Below are positions 26,239 through 34,524 of a stretch of 49,741 bases of DNA, piece after piece. This DNA comes from Microbacteriaceae bacterium UBA4731. GTDB lineage: Bacteria > Actinomycetota > Actinomycetes > Actinomycetales > Microbacteriaceae. Position numbers and translations under genes: made by a program. The notes beneath the pieces were generated by a model. It had not been told where the DNA came from. It saw nothing but the letters and a program-made list of their open reading frames with translations, and searched no databases. Each line of letters begins with the position of its first letter. The first letter of the stretch is position 1. The stretch lies in the NCBI GenBank assembly GCA_002404115.1, contig DHJB01000072.1:37561-87301 (forward strand). Direction: 5' to 3'.

Positions 26239-26314
26239 GAAATCAGGACGGATCAACGGTGCGTGCCCGAATACAGGACGAAACAGCCCTGTCCGCGCCG
26301 GGATTCCTGTTTTC
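26239..26314. repeat. Three GAAnnCAGGA motifs between converging genes
   Basis: GAAATCAGGA (26239-26248) and GAATACAGGA (26269-26278) are direct copies 30 bp apart, each within CCGAA-nn-CAGGACG. A third copy lies reversed (26305-26314, GAAAACAGGA on the minus strand). The inverted copy can partly pair with the second across GACGAAACAGCCCTGTCC. The 176-base gap otherwise holds no gene. No U-tract follows; the role is unknown. Confidence 0.5.
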
Positions 26315-26355
26315 GCGCTCCGGAGTCGCGCCAGAACACTGTGTTCGGTGGACGA

Positions 26356-26847
26356 CTAGAACCAGGCCGACTCGCGGACTTCCTTCATCGCCGCCCGGCG
26401 ATTCTCCTTGTCGAGTCGGTCAAGATAGAGCAGCCCGTCGAGGTGGTCGGTTTCGTGCTGCAGCGCCTGCGCCATAACGCCGGTCCCCGACAGCTCGACC
26501 GGGTTGCCGTCAAGGTCGATCCCGGTGACCCTGGCGAAGGGAAACCGCTTCGTCGGGTACCACAGGCCGGGCACCGACAGGCAGCCTTCGTTGACGAGTT
26601 CGGGCTCCCCTGACAGCTCGACGATGTGCGGGTTGAGGATGTAACCGATCTCGCCGTCGATGTTGTAGCTGAAGGCTCGGAGGTTCACGCCGATCTGGGA
26701 GGCGGCGACCCCGGCGCGGCCGGGAAGCCGGACACTGTCGACGAGGTCATCGACGAGGCCGCGCACCCGGTCGTCGATGGTGACGATGGGGTCAGAGACG
26801 GTTTTCAGGACAGGGTCTCCGAGGAGTCGGATCTGGCGCTCGGGCAC
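26356..26847 (-). CDS. def: Peptide deformylase
   Basis: Removes the N-formyl group from nascent proteins; a metalloenzyme. The protein has 163 residues. Motif 1 is GVAASQIGV (usual form GxGLAAPQ, here Ser for Pro), motif 2 EGCLSVPG with the metal-binding Cys, and motif 3 QHETDHLDG with two His ligands and the catalytic Glu. The start is GTG at 26847 with only a weak SD, 36 bases after the MinD-like gene. It is probably the last gene of the pyc-minD-like-def run. Whether another def gene exists in the genome is unknown. Confidence 0.95.
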   Translation of the reverse strand: MPERQIRLLGDPVLKTVSDPIVTIDDRVRGLVDDLVDSVRLPGRAGVAASQIGVNLRAFSYNIDGEIGYILNPHIVELSGEPELVNEGCLSVPGLWYPTKRFPFARVTGIDLDGNPVELSGTGVMAQALQHETDHLDGLLYLDRLDKENRRAAMKEVRESAWF

Positions 26848-26883
26848 AGTGAATTTCCAATGCTTGGTGCGGGGTGGTGATCG

Positions 26884-28179
26884 TTATGCGTTGCGGTCGG
26901 CCGGCAGGCCCTCCACGACGAGGGCGGCGAGCGTGCGGGCCGCCAGTTGCGTGATCGGTCGAAGGTCCTTGTAGGACACGACGCTGCCGGCTGCGAGCTG
27001 CGGGTCGTATGGGATGCGCACGATCTCCCGCACGCGGGAACGGAAGTGCGACTCGATCTCCTCGAGCTTGACCAGGTTGGTGCCCTGGGTCGCGGTGTTG
27101 AGGGCGACGATCGCGTTGCGCACGAGGGCACCGTAGCCGTTGGCCTCGAGCCAGGTCAGCGTCTCGGAGGCCAGTCTGGCCTCGTCGACGCTGCCGCCGG
27201 AGACGATGACGATCGAGTCGGCCCGCTGCAGGGTGGCGCGCATGACCGAGTGCACGATGCCCGTACCGCAGTCGGTGAGCACGATCGAGTAGAACCGGGC
27301 GGCCAGGTCTGCCACGACGTTGTAGTCGTTTTCGTCGAACGCCTCAGACAGGAGCGGGTCGGTGTCGGAGGCGAGGATGTCGAGCCGGGTCTCGTCGCGG
27401 GAGACGAGGGCGGAGAAATCGGTGAAACCACCGATGGATGCGGCCTTCGTCACCACGTCGCGGACGGTCGACCTCGTCTGCCGGCTCACGCGCTCGGAGA
27501 GGGTGCCGCGGTCCGGGTTGGCGTCGACGGCGATGATGCGGTCCTCGCGCGCGTCGGCCAGCGCCATCCCGAGCAGGGCCGTGACGGTGGTCTTGCCGAC
27601 CCCGCCCTTGCGGGTGAGGATCGGAACGAACCGCGCGCCGCCCTCGAACTTCTTGCGGATGCGTTCGGTCATTTCGTCGTGCGCGCGCACCGTGGCCGAG
27701 TCGCCGAGGTTCACCAGGTGCAGGGTCGCGTCGTAGAGCAGACGGTTCCAGATGCCGCGCGGCGGGCGCCTGGTCCTGCGGTTGACTTCGAGCAGCCGGT
27801 CAGAGGTCAGCATCGAGGCCGGCTCGGGGGACGGGCCGCTCTCGGGGCGCAGCCGGTCGCGGCGCGATTGCAGTGCCGCGGCATCCTCGGCGGCCGCGCG
27901 GTCATTGCGAACGGTCGGCGTGCTGATCTCGATGGTGTGCGTGGTCGGCTGCGGGCCGGCCTGTGCGTTCACCGAGACGGTGGATTGTCCGCCGACGTTC
28001 CTCCGCGGGGGCGAAACGGGCAGGTTGAGCGGGCCGGTCAGGCTCCCCGGGAGGGCGGCGGCAAGGTTCTCAACGGTGTGCGGAGGCAGCTCGCTATGGT
28101 ACTCGCCGCCCGTCTCGGCGGCGGGTTTCACGGAGGGTCGCTCCAGGGCGCCCTCGTCGTCCGTGCGTGAATCTGTCAA
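26884..28179 (-). CDS. MinD/ParA-like ATPase with long disordered N-terminus
   Basis: A 431-residue P-loop ATPase. Residues 1 to about 130 are Pro/Ser/Glu/Arg-rich and look disordered. A short helix-rich region (RGIWNRLLYDATLHLVNLGDS) follows, then a deviant Walker A RKGGVGKTT (about 190-198), switch-like VDANPDRGTLSER and a Walker B-like IVLTDCGTGIVHSVM. The form is like actinobacterial MinD-like proteins such as those linked to ESX or septum/cell-wall roles; function here is not assigned. The TTG at 28179 follows GAGGAG by 10 bases and gives TDSRTDD. It lies 36 bases after pyc, though metabolic linkage is not obvious. Confidence 0.8.
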   Translation of the reverse strand: MTDSRTDDEGALERPSVKPAAETGGEYHSELPPHTVENLAAALPGSLTGPLNLPVSPPRRNVGGQSTVSVNAQAGPQPTTHTIEISTPTVRNDRAAAEDAAALQSRRDRLRPESGPSPEPASMLTSDRLLEVNRRTRRPPRGIWNRLLYDATLHLVNLGDSATVRAHDEMTERIRKKFEGGARFVPILTRKGGVGKTTVTALLGMALADAREDRIIAVDANPDRGTLSERVSRQTRSTVRDVVTKAASIGGFTDFSALVSRDETRLDILASDTDPLLSEAFDENDYNVVADLAARFYSIVLTDCGTGIVHSVMRATLQRADSIVIVSGGSVDEARLASETLTWLEANGYGALVRNAIVALNTATQGTNLVKLEEIESHFRSRVREIVRIPYDPQLAAGSVVSYKDLRPITQLAARTLAALVVEGLPADRNA

Positions 28180-28215
28180 AAAACCAGTCTCCTCGTGGGT
28201 GGATCGGGGGCAATC

Positions 28216-31200
28216 CTACCGCGGACGCACCACCACGAGCAGGTCACCGGCGTCGACCTGCTGGGTCTTGGGGATGGCGACGCGTTCAATGAAGCCCTCG
28301 ATGGGTGAGGTGATGGCCGCCTCCATCTTCATGGCTTCGATCGAGGCGACGCTCTGGCCGGCCTTGACGTGCTCGCCCTCCTCGACCTGCAGCGTGACCA
28401 CGCCCGAGAATGGAGCAGCGACCTGGCCCGGCGTGTTGGCATCCGCCTTCTCCGCCGCCTTGGTCACGACCGCGATGCTGCGGTCGCGCACGAACACTGG
28501 TCGCAGCTGGCCGTTGATGATGGTCATCACGGTGCGCATGCCCTTGTCGTCGGCGTCACCGATGGCTTCGAGCCCGGCGTAGAGCCGCACGCCCTTCTCG
28601 ATATCAACGACGTGCTCCTCGCCCTGCCTGAGGCCGTAGAGGTAGTCGACGGTGTCGATCACGGAGAGGTCGCCGTACTGCTCGCGGACCTGCTCGAACT
28701 GGCGGGTCGGCGCGGGGAAGAGCAGCTGGTTGAGCATCGCCCGGCGGGTGGGGCTGTCGCCGCCGAGGGCTGCGCGCTCCTCCGCGGTGATCTCGGTGAC
28801 GCCGATCCGGATGGTCTTGCCGGCAAGCACCTTGCTGCGGAAAGGCTCGGGCCAGCCGCCCGGCAGGTCGCCGAGCTCCCCGGCCATGAAGCCGACCACG
28901 GAGTCCGGCACGTCGTAGTTGCCGGGGTTCTCGGCGAAGTCCGCCGGATCGGCGCGCACTGCGGCGAGGTAGAGGGCCAGGTCGCCGACGACCTTCGACG
29001 AGGGCGTCACCTTGGGCACCCGGCCGAGGATGGTGTTCGCCGCGGCGTACATGTCCTCGATCAGCTCAAAATGGTCGGCCAGGCCGAGAGCGACCGCCTG
29101 CGTGCGCAGGTTGGACAGCTGCCCGCCGGGAATCTCGTGTTTGTAGACCCGCCCGGTTGGGCCGGAAATGCCCGATTCGAACGGGTGGTAGACGTGGCGC
29201 ACGGCCTCCCAGTACGGCTCCAGGTCCGACACGTTCTGCAGCGAGATGCCCGTGTCGCGTTCCGTGTGGGCGAGCGCGGCGACGAGGGAGGATGCCGACG
29301 GCTGGCTGGTGGTGCCGGCCATCGACGCGCTGGCCACGTCGACGGCGTCCGCGCCGGCGCGGGCTGCCGCGAGCAGCGTCGCCAGCTGTCCGCCCGGGGT
29401 GTCGTGGGTGTGCACGTGAACGGGCAGGTCGAAGCGTTCCCGGAATGCGGCGACGAGCTTCTCGGCTGCCGAGGGGCGCAGCAGCCCGGCCATGTCCTTG
29501 ATCGCCAGGATGTGCGCGCCGGACTCCACGATCTGCTCTGCAAGTCGCAGGTAGTAGTCCAGGGTGTACAGGTTCTCCGCCGGGTCGAGCAGGTCGCCGG
29601 TGTAGCAGACGGCCACCTCGGCGATCGAGGTCCCGGTCGCGAGCACGGAGTCGATCGCCGGGCGCATCTGGGAGACGTCGTTGAGCGCGTCGAAGATGCG
29701 GAAGATGTCGACGCCCGTGTCGGAGGCTTCCCGCACGAACGCGTCGGTCACCTCGGTCGGGTACGGCGTGTAGCCGACCGTGTTGCGGCCGCGCAGCAGC
29801 ATCTGGATGTTGATGTTGGGCAGCGCCTCACGCAGGGCGGCCAGGCGTTCCCACGGGTCCTCGCCGAGGAAGCGCAGCGCGACGTCGTACGTCGCCCCGC
29901 CCCACGCCTCGACCGAGAGCAGCTGCGGGGTCAGCCGGGCCACGTAGGGTGCCGCGGCGACGAGGTCCCTCGTGCGCACCCGGGTGGCGAGCAGCGACTG
30001 GTGCGCGTCGCGGAAGGTCGTGTCGGTGACCGCGAGGGCGGTCTGGGCGCGGAGCGCCTTCGCGAACCCGGTCGGCCCGAGCAACTGCAGCTGCTGGCGG
30101 GACCCGGCGGGGGCTGGCTCGCTGAGGTCGATCTTCGGCAGTTTCATCGACGGGTGCACGGTGGTCACCGGCGTGCCGTTGGGCTGGTTCACCGTGACGT
30201 CGGCGAGCCAGTTGATGATCTTGGTGCCGCGGTCCTTGGAGACCCGCCCGCGCAGCAGTTCCGGCCGTTCGTCGATGAAGGAGGTGCTCAGGTCGCCGGC
30301 GGCGAAGCCGGGGTCGTCGAGCACGGCCTGCAGGAACGGGATGTTCGTGGACACGCCACGGATGCGGAACTCGGCCAGCGCGCGCTTGGACCGGGTGACA
30401 GCGGCCGCGTAGTCGCGCCCGCGGCAGGTGAGCTTGACGAGCATGGAGTCGAAGTGCGGGCTGATCTGCGCGCCCGGGTTGATCGTGCCACCGTCCATCC
30501 GGATGCCGGCGCCGCCCGGCGACCGGTAGGTGGTGATCCGGCCCGTGTCGGGCCGGAAACCCGCCGACGGGTCTTCCGTCGTGATCCGGCACTGCAGGGC
30601 GACGCCGCGCAGCGCGATCTTGTCCTGGGTGAGGCCGAGCTCGGCGAGGGTCTCCCCCGCGGCGATGCGGATCTGCGACTGCACGAGGTCGACATCCGTC
30701 ACTTCTTCCGTGACGGTGTGCTCGACCTGGATGCGCGGGTTCATTTCGATGAACACGTGCTGGCCGGCGCGTTCGCCGACGGTGTCGAGAAGGAACTCGA
30801 CCGTGCCCGCGTTGACGTAGCCGATCGACTTCGCGAACGCGATCGCGTCCTTGTACAGGCGCTGGCGGATCTCGTCGCTCAGGTTGGGCGCCGGGGCGAT
30901 CTCGATGACCTTCTGGTGCCGGCGCTGCACGGAGCAGTCTCGCTCGAACAGGTGCACGGTCTCCCCCGTGGCGTCGGCGAGGATCTGCACCTCGATGTGG
31001 CGAGGCCTCAGCACCGCCTGCTCGAGGAACATGGTGGCATCGCCGAAGGCGCTCTGCGCCTCGCGCATGGCCTCTTCGAGGGAGCCGCGCAGCTCCTTCG
31101 CGGAGTCGACCCGGCGCATCCCGCGCCCGCCGCCGCCGGCGACGGCCTTCGCGAACAGGGGGAAACCGATCTCGGCCGCCTGGCCGATGAGCTCCTCCAC

Positions 31201-31620
31201 GTCGAGCGAGGGGCGGGTGGACTGGAGTACGGGCACGCCGGCCGCGATCGCGTGGTCCTTGGCGGTGACCTTATTGCCGGCCATTTCCAGGACGCTCTTG
31301 CCCGGGCCGATGAACGTGATCCCGGCCGCGGCAGCAGCCTCGGCGAGTTCGGGGTTCTCGGAGAGGAATCCGTAGCCGGGGTAGATGGCGTCTGCGCCAC
31401 TCTCCTTGGCTACCCGGATGATCTCGCTCACGTCCAGGTACGCGCGCACCGGGTGGCCCGGCTCGCCGATCTGGTAGGCCTCATCGGCCTTCAGGCGATG
31501 CAGCGAGCTGCGATCCTCGAAAGGAAACACCGCGACTGTCTTTGCACCGAGTTCGTAGGCCGCGCGGAAAGCGCGAATAGCGATCTCCCCACGGTTGGCG
31601 ACGAGGATTTTCGTGAACAT
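28216..31620 (-). CDS. pyc: Pyruvate carboxylase
   Basis: Biotin enzyme that carboxylates pyruvate to oxaloacetate, the anaplerotic supply of the TCA cycle. The single chain has 1134 residues: biotin carboxylase (1 to about 450; ANRGEIAIRAFRAAYELG, ATP-grasp GGGGRGMR, FIEMNPRIQVEHTVTEE), carboxyltransferase (about 530-810; TDTTFRDAHQSLLATRVRT, IKDMAGLL, HVHTHDTPGG), allosteric/PC tetramerisation region, and a biotinyl domain with EAMKMEAA (biotin lysine K1098). ATG 31620 has AAAGG upstream. It is divergent from a ParA gene across 77 bases that contain CTAACGGTTAG. Confidence 0.97.
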   Translation of the reverse strand: MFTKILVANRGEIAIRAFRAAYELGAKTVAVFPFEDRSSLHRLKADEAYQIGEPGHPVRAYLDVSEIIRVAKESGADAIYPGYGFLSENPELAEAAAAAGITFIGPGKSVLEMAGNKVTAKDHAIAAGVPVLQSTRPSLDVEELIGQAAEIGFPLFAKAVAGGGGRGMRRVDSAKELRGSLEEAMREAQSAFGDATMFLEQAVLRPRHIEVQILADATGETVHLFERDCSVQRRHQKVIEIAPAPNLSDEIRQRLYKDAIAFAKSIGYVNAGTVEFLLDTVGERAGQHVFIEMNPRIQVEHTVTEEVTDVDLVQSQIRIAAGETLAELGLTQDKIALRGVALQCRITTEDPSAGFRPDTGRITTYRSPGGAGIRMDGGTINPGAQISPHFDSMLVKLTCRGRDYAAAVTRSKRALAEFRIRGVSTNIPFLQAVLDDPGFAAGDLSTSFIDERPELLRGRVSKDRGTKIINWLADVTVNQPNGTPVTTVHPSMKLPKIDLSEPAPAGSRQQLQLLGPTGFAKALRAQTALAVTDTTFRDAHQSLLATRVRTRDLVAAAPYVARLTPQLLSVEAWGGATYDVALRFLGEDPWERLAALREALPNINIQMLLRGRNTVGYTPYPTEVTDAFVREASDTGVDIFRIFDALNDVSQMRPAIDSVLATGTSIAEVAVCYTGDLLDPAENLYTLDYYLRLAEQIVESGAHILAIKDMAGLLRPSAAEKLVAAFRERFDLPVHVHTHDTPGGQLATLLAAARAGADAVDVASASMAGTTSQPSASSLVAALAHTERDTGISLQNVSDLEPYWEAVRHVYHPFESGISGPTGRVYKHEIPGGQLSNLRTQAVALGLADHFELIEDMYAAANTILGRVPKVTPSSKVVGDLALYLAAVRADPADFAENPGNYDVPDSVVGFMAGELGDLPGGWPEPFRSKVLAGKTIRIGVTEITAEERAALGGDSPTRRAMLNQLLFPAPTRQFEQVREQYGDLSVIDTVDYLYGLRQGEEHVVDIEKGVRLYAGLEAIGDADDKGMRTVMTIINGQLRPVFVRDRSIAVVTKAAEKADANTPGQVAAPFSGVVTLQVEEGEHVKAGQSVASIEAMKMEAAITSPIEGFIERVAIPKTQQVDAGDLLVVVRPR

Positions 31621-31697
31621 TCAGACCTTTCGAGCGTGGAGCGGCACACAGCTAACGGTTAGGTTCTCTAAGACTAGTGAAGGTAACGTTGCTGTTT

Positions 31698-32510
31698 GTG
31701 CATGTACTTAGCGTCAGCTCCCTCAAAGGAGGCGTAGGAAAGACCACGGTCACCCTTGGTCTTGCTTCTGCTGCCTTCGCCCGCGGTGTGCGCACCCTTG
31801 TGGTCGACCTCGACCCCCAGTCGGACGTCTCGACGGGGATGGATATCCAGGTCGCCGGTCACCTCAATGTCGCCGACGTACTCGCATCCCCCAAGGAAAA
31901 GACCGTACGCGCCGCGATCGCCCCGAGCGGGTGGACGCGCGGCCGGCAGGGCACGATCGACGTCATGATCGGCAGCCCCTCCGCGATCAATTTCGACGGC
32001 CCGCACCCCAGCATCCGTGACATCTGGAAGCTCGAGGAAGCCCTCTCCACGGTCGAGAAGGAATACGAGCTCGTACTCATCGACTGCGCTCCCTCGCTCA
32101 ATGCCCTCACCCGCACGGCGTGGGCGGCGAGCGACCGGGTCGCCGTCGTCACCGAGCCCGGCCTGTTCTCCGTCGCGGCGGCTGACCGTGCGCTGCGCGC
32201 GATCGAAGAGATCCGCCGTGGGCTCAGCCCCCGGCTCCAACCACTCGGGATCATCGTCAACCGGGCCCGCACCGCCTCGGTCGAGCACCAGTTCCGGATC
32301 AAGGAACTCCGCGACATGTTCGGCCCGCTCGTGCTCAGCCCGCAGCTGCCGGAGCGCACGTCGCTGCAGCAGGCGCAGGGCGCCGCGAAGCCCCTGCACA
32401 TCTGGCCGGGCGACAGCGCCCAGGAGATGGCGCAGTATTTCGACCAGCTGCTGGACCGTGTGCTGCGCACCGCCCGCATCGGCGAATACTCCGAACGGGC
32501 CGCGACCTAG
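31698..32510 (+). CDS. ParA-family chromosome-partitioning-like ATPase
   Basis: Cytoplasmic deviant Walker ATPase of 270 residues. Motifs are VSSLKGGVGKTTVTLGLASA (Walker A, about 6-25), VDLDPQSDVSTG (switch I) and LVLIDCAPSLNALTR (Walker B). No parB-like gene is adjacent, so it is an orphan ParA rather than the chromosomal parA of the origin region. The start GTG 31698 (VHVLSVSS) fits the family; TTG 31689 with GAAGG 5 bases upstream and GTG 31677 are in-frame alternatives. It points toward the MerR/FtsR/GarA block and converges on the MerR gene. Confidence 0.87.
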   Translation: MHVLSVSSLKGGVGKTTVTLGLASAAFARGVRTLVVDLDPQSDVSTGMDIQVAGHLNVADVLASPKEKTVRAAIAPSGWTRGRQGTIDVMIGSPSAINFDGPHPSIRDIWKLEEALSTVEKEYELVLIDCAPSLNALTRTAWAASDRVAVVTEPGLFSVAAADRALRAIEEIRRGLSPRLQPLGIIVNRARTASVEHQFRIKELRDMFGPLVLSPQLPERTSLQQAQGAAKPLHIWPGDSAQEMAQYFDQLLDRVLRTARIGEYSERAAT

Positions 32511-32628
32511 GTCTCCCCCACCTCAGGGAAGGCCGTCAGGTGACGGCGCCGCAGTATTACGCCGCGCGTCGCTCGGTCGACAGGCCTGGCGTGTCTGGGC
32601 GCTCCTGGCGCGCAGGCGATCCTGGCGT

Positions 32629-33180
32629 TTAGGAGATCTTGCGGGTGCTGCGGCGTGCGGCGAGTTCGTCCGCCGGGTCAACCGCCTGGGTGTCGAGTTC
32701 GACGAGGCTGGACTCGACCTCGCGGAGCACCTTGCCAACGGCGATGCCGAACACGCCCTGGCCCCGGCTGACCAGATCGATGACCTCGTCGTCCGAGGTG
32801 CACAGGTACACGCTGGCCCCGTCGCTCATGAGCGTCGTCTGGGCGAGATCGCTCACGCCGGACTCGCGCAACTGGTTCACGGCGGTGCGGATCTGCTGGA
32901 GGGAGATTCCGGTGTCGAGCAGGCGTTTGACGAGCTTGAGGACGAGGATGTCGCGGAATCCGTAGAGGCGCTGCGAACCGGAGCCGGCCGCACCGCGAAC
33001 GGTGGGTTCGACAAGTTCGGTGCGTGCCCAGTAGTCGAGCTGGCGGTAGCTGATGCCGGCGGCGCGAGCGGCAACGGCACCGCGGTAGCCGGAATTCTGG
33101 TCGAGCTCCGGCATGCCATCGGTGAAGAGGAGTCCGAGACCGTAGCGAGAAGAATCGTCATGGGGCTTGAGTTCACTCAT
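32629..33180 (-). CDS. MerR-family transcriptional regulator (Rv1830-like)
   Basis: A 183-residue regulator. The N-terminal MerR HTH begins GYRGAVAARAAGISYRQLDYWARTELV (about 33-59), followed by a winged segment (GSQRLYGFRDILVLKLVKRLLDTGISLQQI). The C-terminal half (LMSDGASVYLCTSDDEVIDLVSRGQGVFGIAVGKV) has no metal-binding cysteines typical of metal sensors. It resembles Rv1830, which lies near garA and Rv1828 in mycobacteria. ATG 33180 has GAGAGG 6 bases upstream; the longer reading from 33231 is not supported. Transcribed separately after a 156-base gap from ftsR. Confidence 0.88.
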   Translation of the reverse strand: MSELKPHDDSSRYGLGLLFTDGMPELDQNSGYRGAVAARAAGISYRQLDYWARTELVEPTVRGAAGSGSQRLYGFRDILVLKLVKRLLDTGISLQQIRTAVNQLRESGVSDLAQTTLMSDGASVYLCTSDDEVIDLVSRGQGVFGIAVGKVLREVESSLVELDTQAVDPADELAARRSTRKIS

Positions 33181-33318
33181 ACAATGCCTCTCGGGGGTTT
33201 GTCTGCGACGCTTTCGGATCGCTGTGTCCACGCTATCGAGAGCAGCGGCTCATCCGTCAGACCGGGTCGGCGTGTCGAAGTGTCCGTCCACGGCCTGACC
33301 GATTCAGGAGCAACCGGG

Positions 33319-33331
33319 ACACTCCCAGTGT
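33319..33331. promoter_or_regulatory. Palindrome ACACT-CCC-AGTGT in front of the MerR gene
   Basis: The 13-bp inverted repeat lies about 140 bases upstream of the MerR start and 6 bases past the ftsR stop. On the minus strand it overlaps TACACT, a possible -10 element. It may be the operator of this gene or only a chance palindrome. Confidence 0.3.
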
Positions 33332-33336
33332 ACGAC

Positions 33337-34035
33337 TTACTTGGTGAGTCGACCCAGGGCCGAGCGAATCAAGGAACTGCGGATGACCTCGAGCTGGCCG
33401 GCGATCTCGACCGCCGTTTCGGCGGCTTTTGCCCGGCTCGACGCGTCTTTCCGGCGTGCCAGCGGCACGAGGGCGCTCTCGATCAGGCCGAGTTCACGTT
33501 CCGCGGCGCCGCGGAAGCCGCGCAGGTGCCGCGGCTCGATGCCGCTGCGCTGCAGTTCGACGAGCGCCCGCAGCACGTGCAGGGCGTCTTCGCCGTAGTA
33601 GTCGGCGGGCAGGATGATCGACGCCGCCACGGCGTCGTGCATGAGCGCTGCGGAGGCGCCTGCCTCGCGGAGCAGCTCCTCACGGCGCAGTCGCCGCATC
33701 GCGGAGAGCATCGTCGGGCCGGGCACGGCCCCGCCAGGCACCGTGGGCGAAAGCCCCGCGTCGAGGTCGTCGAGGTAGCTGCGAATGACCTTCAGCGGAA
33801 GGTAGTAGTCCCGCTGCATGGACAGGATGAGGCGAAGGCGATCCAGGTCGCCCGCGCCGAACTTGCGGTAGCCGGATTCGGTGCGAGCCGGCGACACGAG
33901 CCCCTGCTCCTCAAGGAACCTGAGTTTGGATGGCGTGAGGTCGGCGAACTCCGGCGTCAACCTGGCCATAACCTGGCCGATGCTCAGTAGCGGCGCTGCA
34001 CCCGGGACTCTGGCCCGGGCGGCGGACGCTGGCAC
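33337..34035 (-). CDS. ftsR: MerR-family regulator FtsR (Rv1828-like)
   Basis: A 232-residue MerR-like protein. The HTH segment is LLSIGQVMARLTPEFADLTPSKLRFLEEQGLVSPARTE (about 16-53) followed by GYRKFGAGDLDRLRLILSMQRDYYLPLKVIRSYLDD. The C-terminal domain is helical. It matches the family of Rv1828 and C. glutamicum FtsR; FtsR activates ftsZ in Corynebacterium. Its position directly after garA is conserved. The GTG start overlaps the garA stop by one base (TAGTG). The ftsZ promoter is in this same window, 33 kb away. Confidence 0.87.
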   Translation of the reverse strand: MPASAARARVPGAAPLLSIGQVMARLTPEFADLTPSKLRFLEEQGLVSPARTESGYRKFGAGDLDRLRLILSMQRDYYLPLKVIRSYLDDLDAGLSPTVPGGAVPGPTMLSAMRRLRREELLREAGASAALMHDAVAASIILPADYYGEDALHVLRALVELQRSGIEPRHLRGFRGAAERELGLIESALVPLARRKDASSRAKAAETAVEIAGQLEVIRSSLIRSALGRLTK

Positions 34036-34514
34036 TATTCGCTCGCCAGGTGGGCGAGGTCGAGCCGCGAGGCGTAGAAAGTGAGGCGGAATTTGCCGAC
34101 CTGGACCTCGGCACCGTCGTTCAGGCGGGCCGATTCGATCCGCTCGCCGTCGAAGTAGGTACCGTTCAGGGATCCGAGGTCCTTGACCTCGAACCGCCGG
34201 CCGTGACGCAGGAACTCTGCGTGGCGGCGGGAGACGGTGACGTCATCGAGGAAGATGTCTGCGTTGGGGTGACGGCCGACGCTCGTGACGTCGGCGTCGA
34301 GCAGGAAACGCGCGCCCCAGTTCGGGCCGCGGCGCACAATGAGAAGCGCAGATCCGGAGGGGAGAGCAGCGATGGCTTCCTGCTCCTCGGCCGTGACGTC
34401 AGCATCCTTCGCGGCGAGGTGGGCAGCAAAACCCTGACTGAACGTCCGCGTCGTATCGGTGTTCTCGGCCGCGGCCTTGCGTTCTGTCTCGTGCGTCTCT
34501 TCGGAATTCCCCAC
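34035..34514 (-). CDS. garA: GarA/OdhI-type FHA-domain protein
   Basis: Small FHA protein of 159 residues that, in related actinobacteria, inhibits 2-oxoglutarate dehydrogenase and regulates glutamate metabolism unless phosphorylated near its N-terminus by Ser/Thr kinases. The FHA domain (about 70-145) has SVGRHPNADIFLDDVTVSRRHAEF and LGSLNGTYFDG. The N-terminal phospho-motif is usually ETTS; here the equivalent stretch reads NTDTTRTFSQGF, keeping two threonines. The GTG start at 34514 has a perfect AGGAGG 6 bases away. It follows pgsA after 10 bases and overlaps ftsR. Confidence 0.92.
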   Translation of the reverse strand: MGNSEETHETERKAAAENTDTTRTFSQGFAAHLAAKDADVTAEEQEAIAALPSGSALLIVRRGPNWGARFLLDADVTSVGRHPNADIFLDDVTVSRRHAEFLRHGRRFEVKDLGSLNGTYFDGERIESARLNDGAEVQVGKFRLTFYASRLDLAHLASE

Positions 34515-34524
34515 CGTAAACCTC

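Noticed and set aside
28369..31662. A plus-strand open frame of more than 1000 codons antisense to pyruvate carboxylase
   Set aside because: It mirrors the pyc codon pattern of a high-GC genome; the translation is a repetitive Arg/Gly/His/Val mixture with no domain.
32532..32547. Hairpin GCCGTC-AGGT-GACGGC as terminator between ParA and MerR genes
   Set aside because: Short stem and no T-run on either side; too weak to call.
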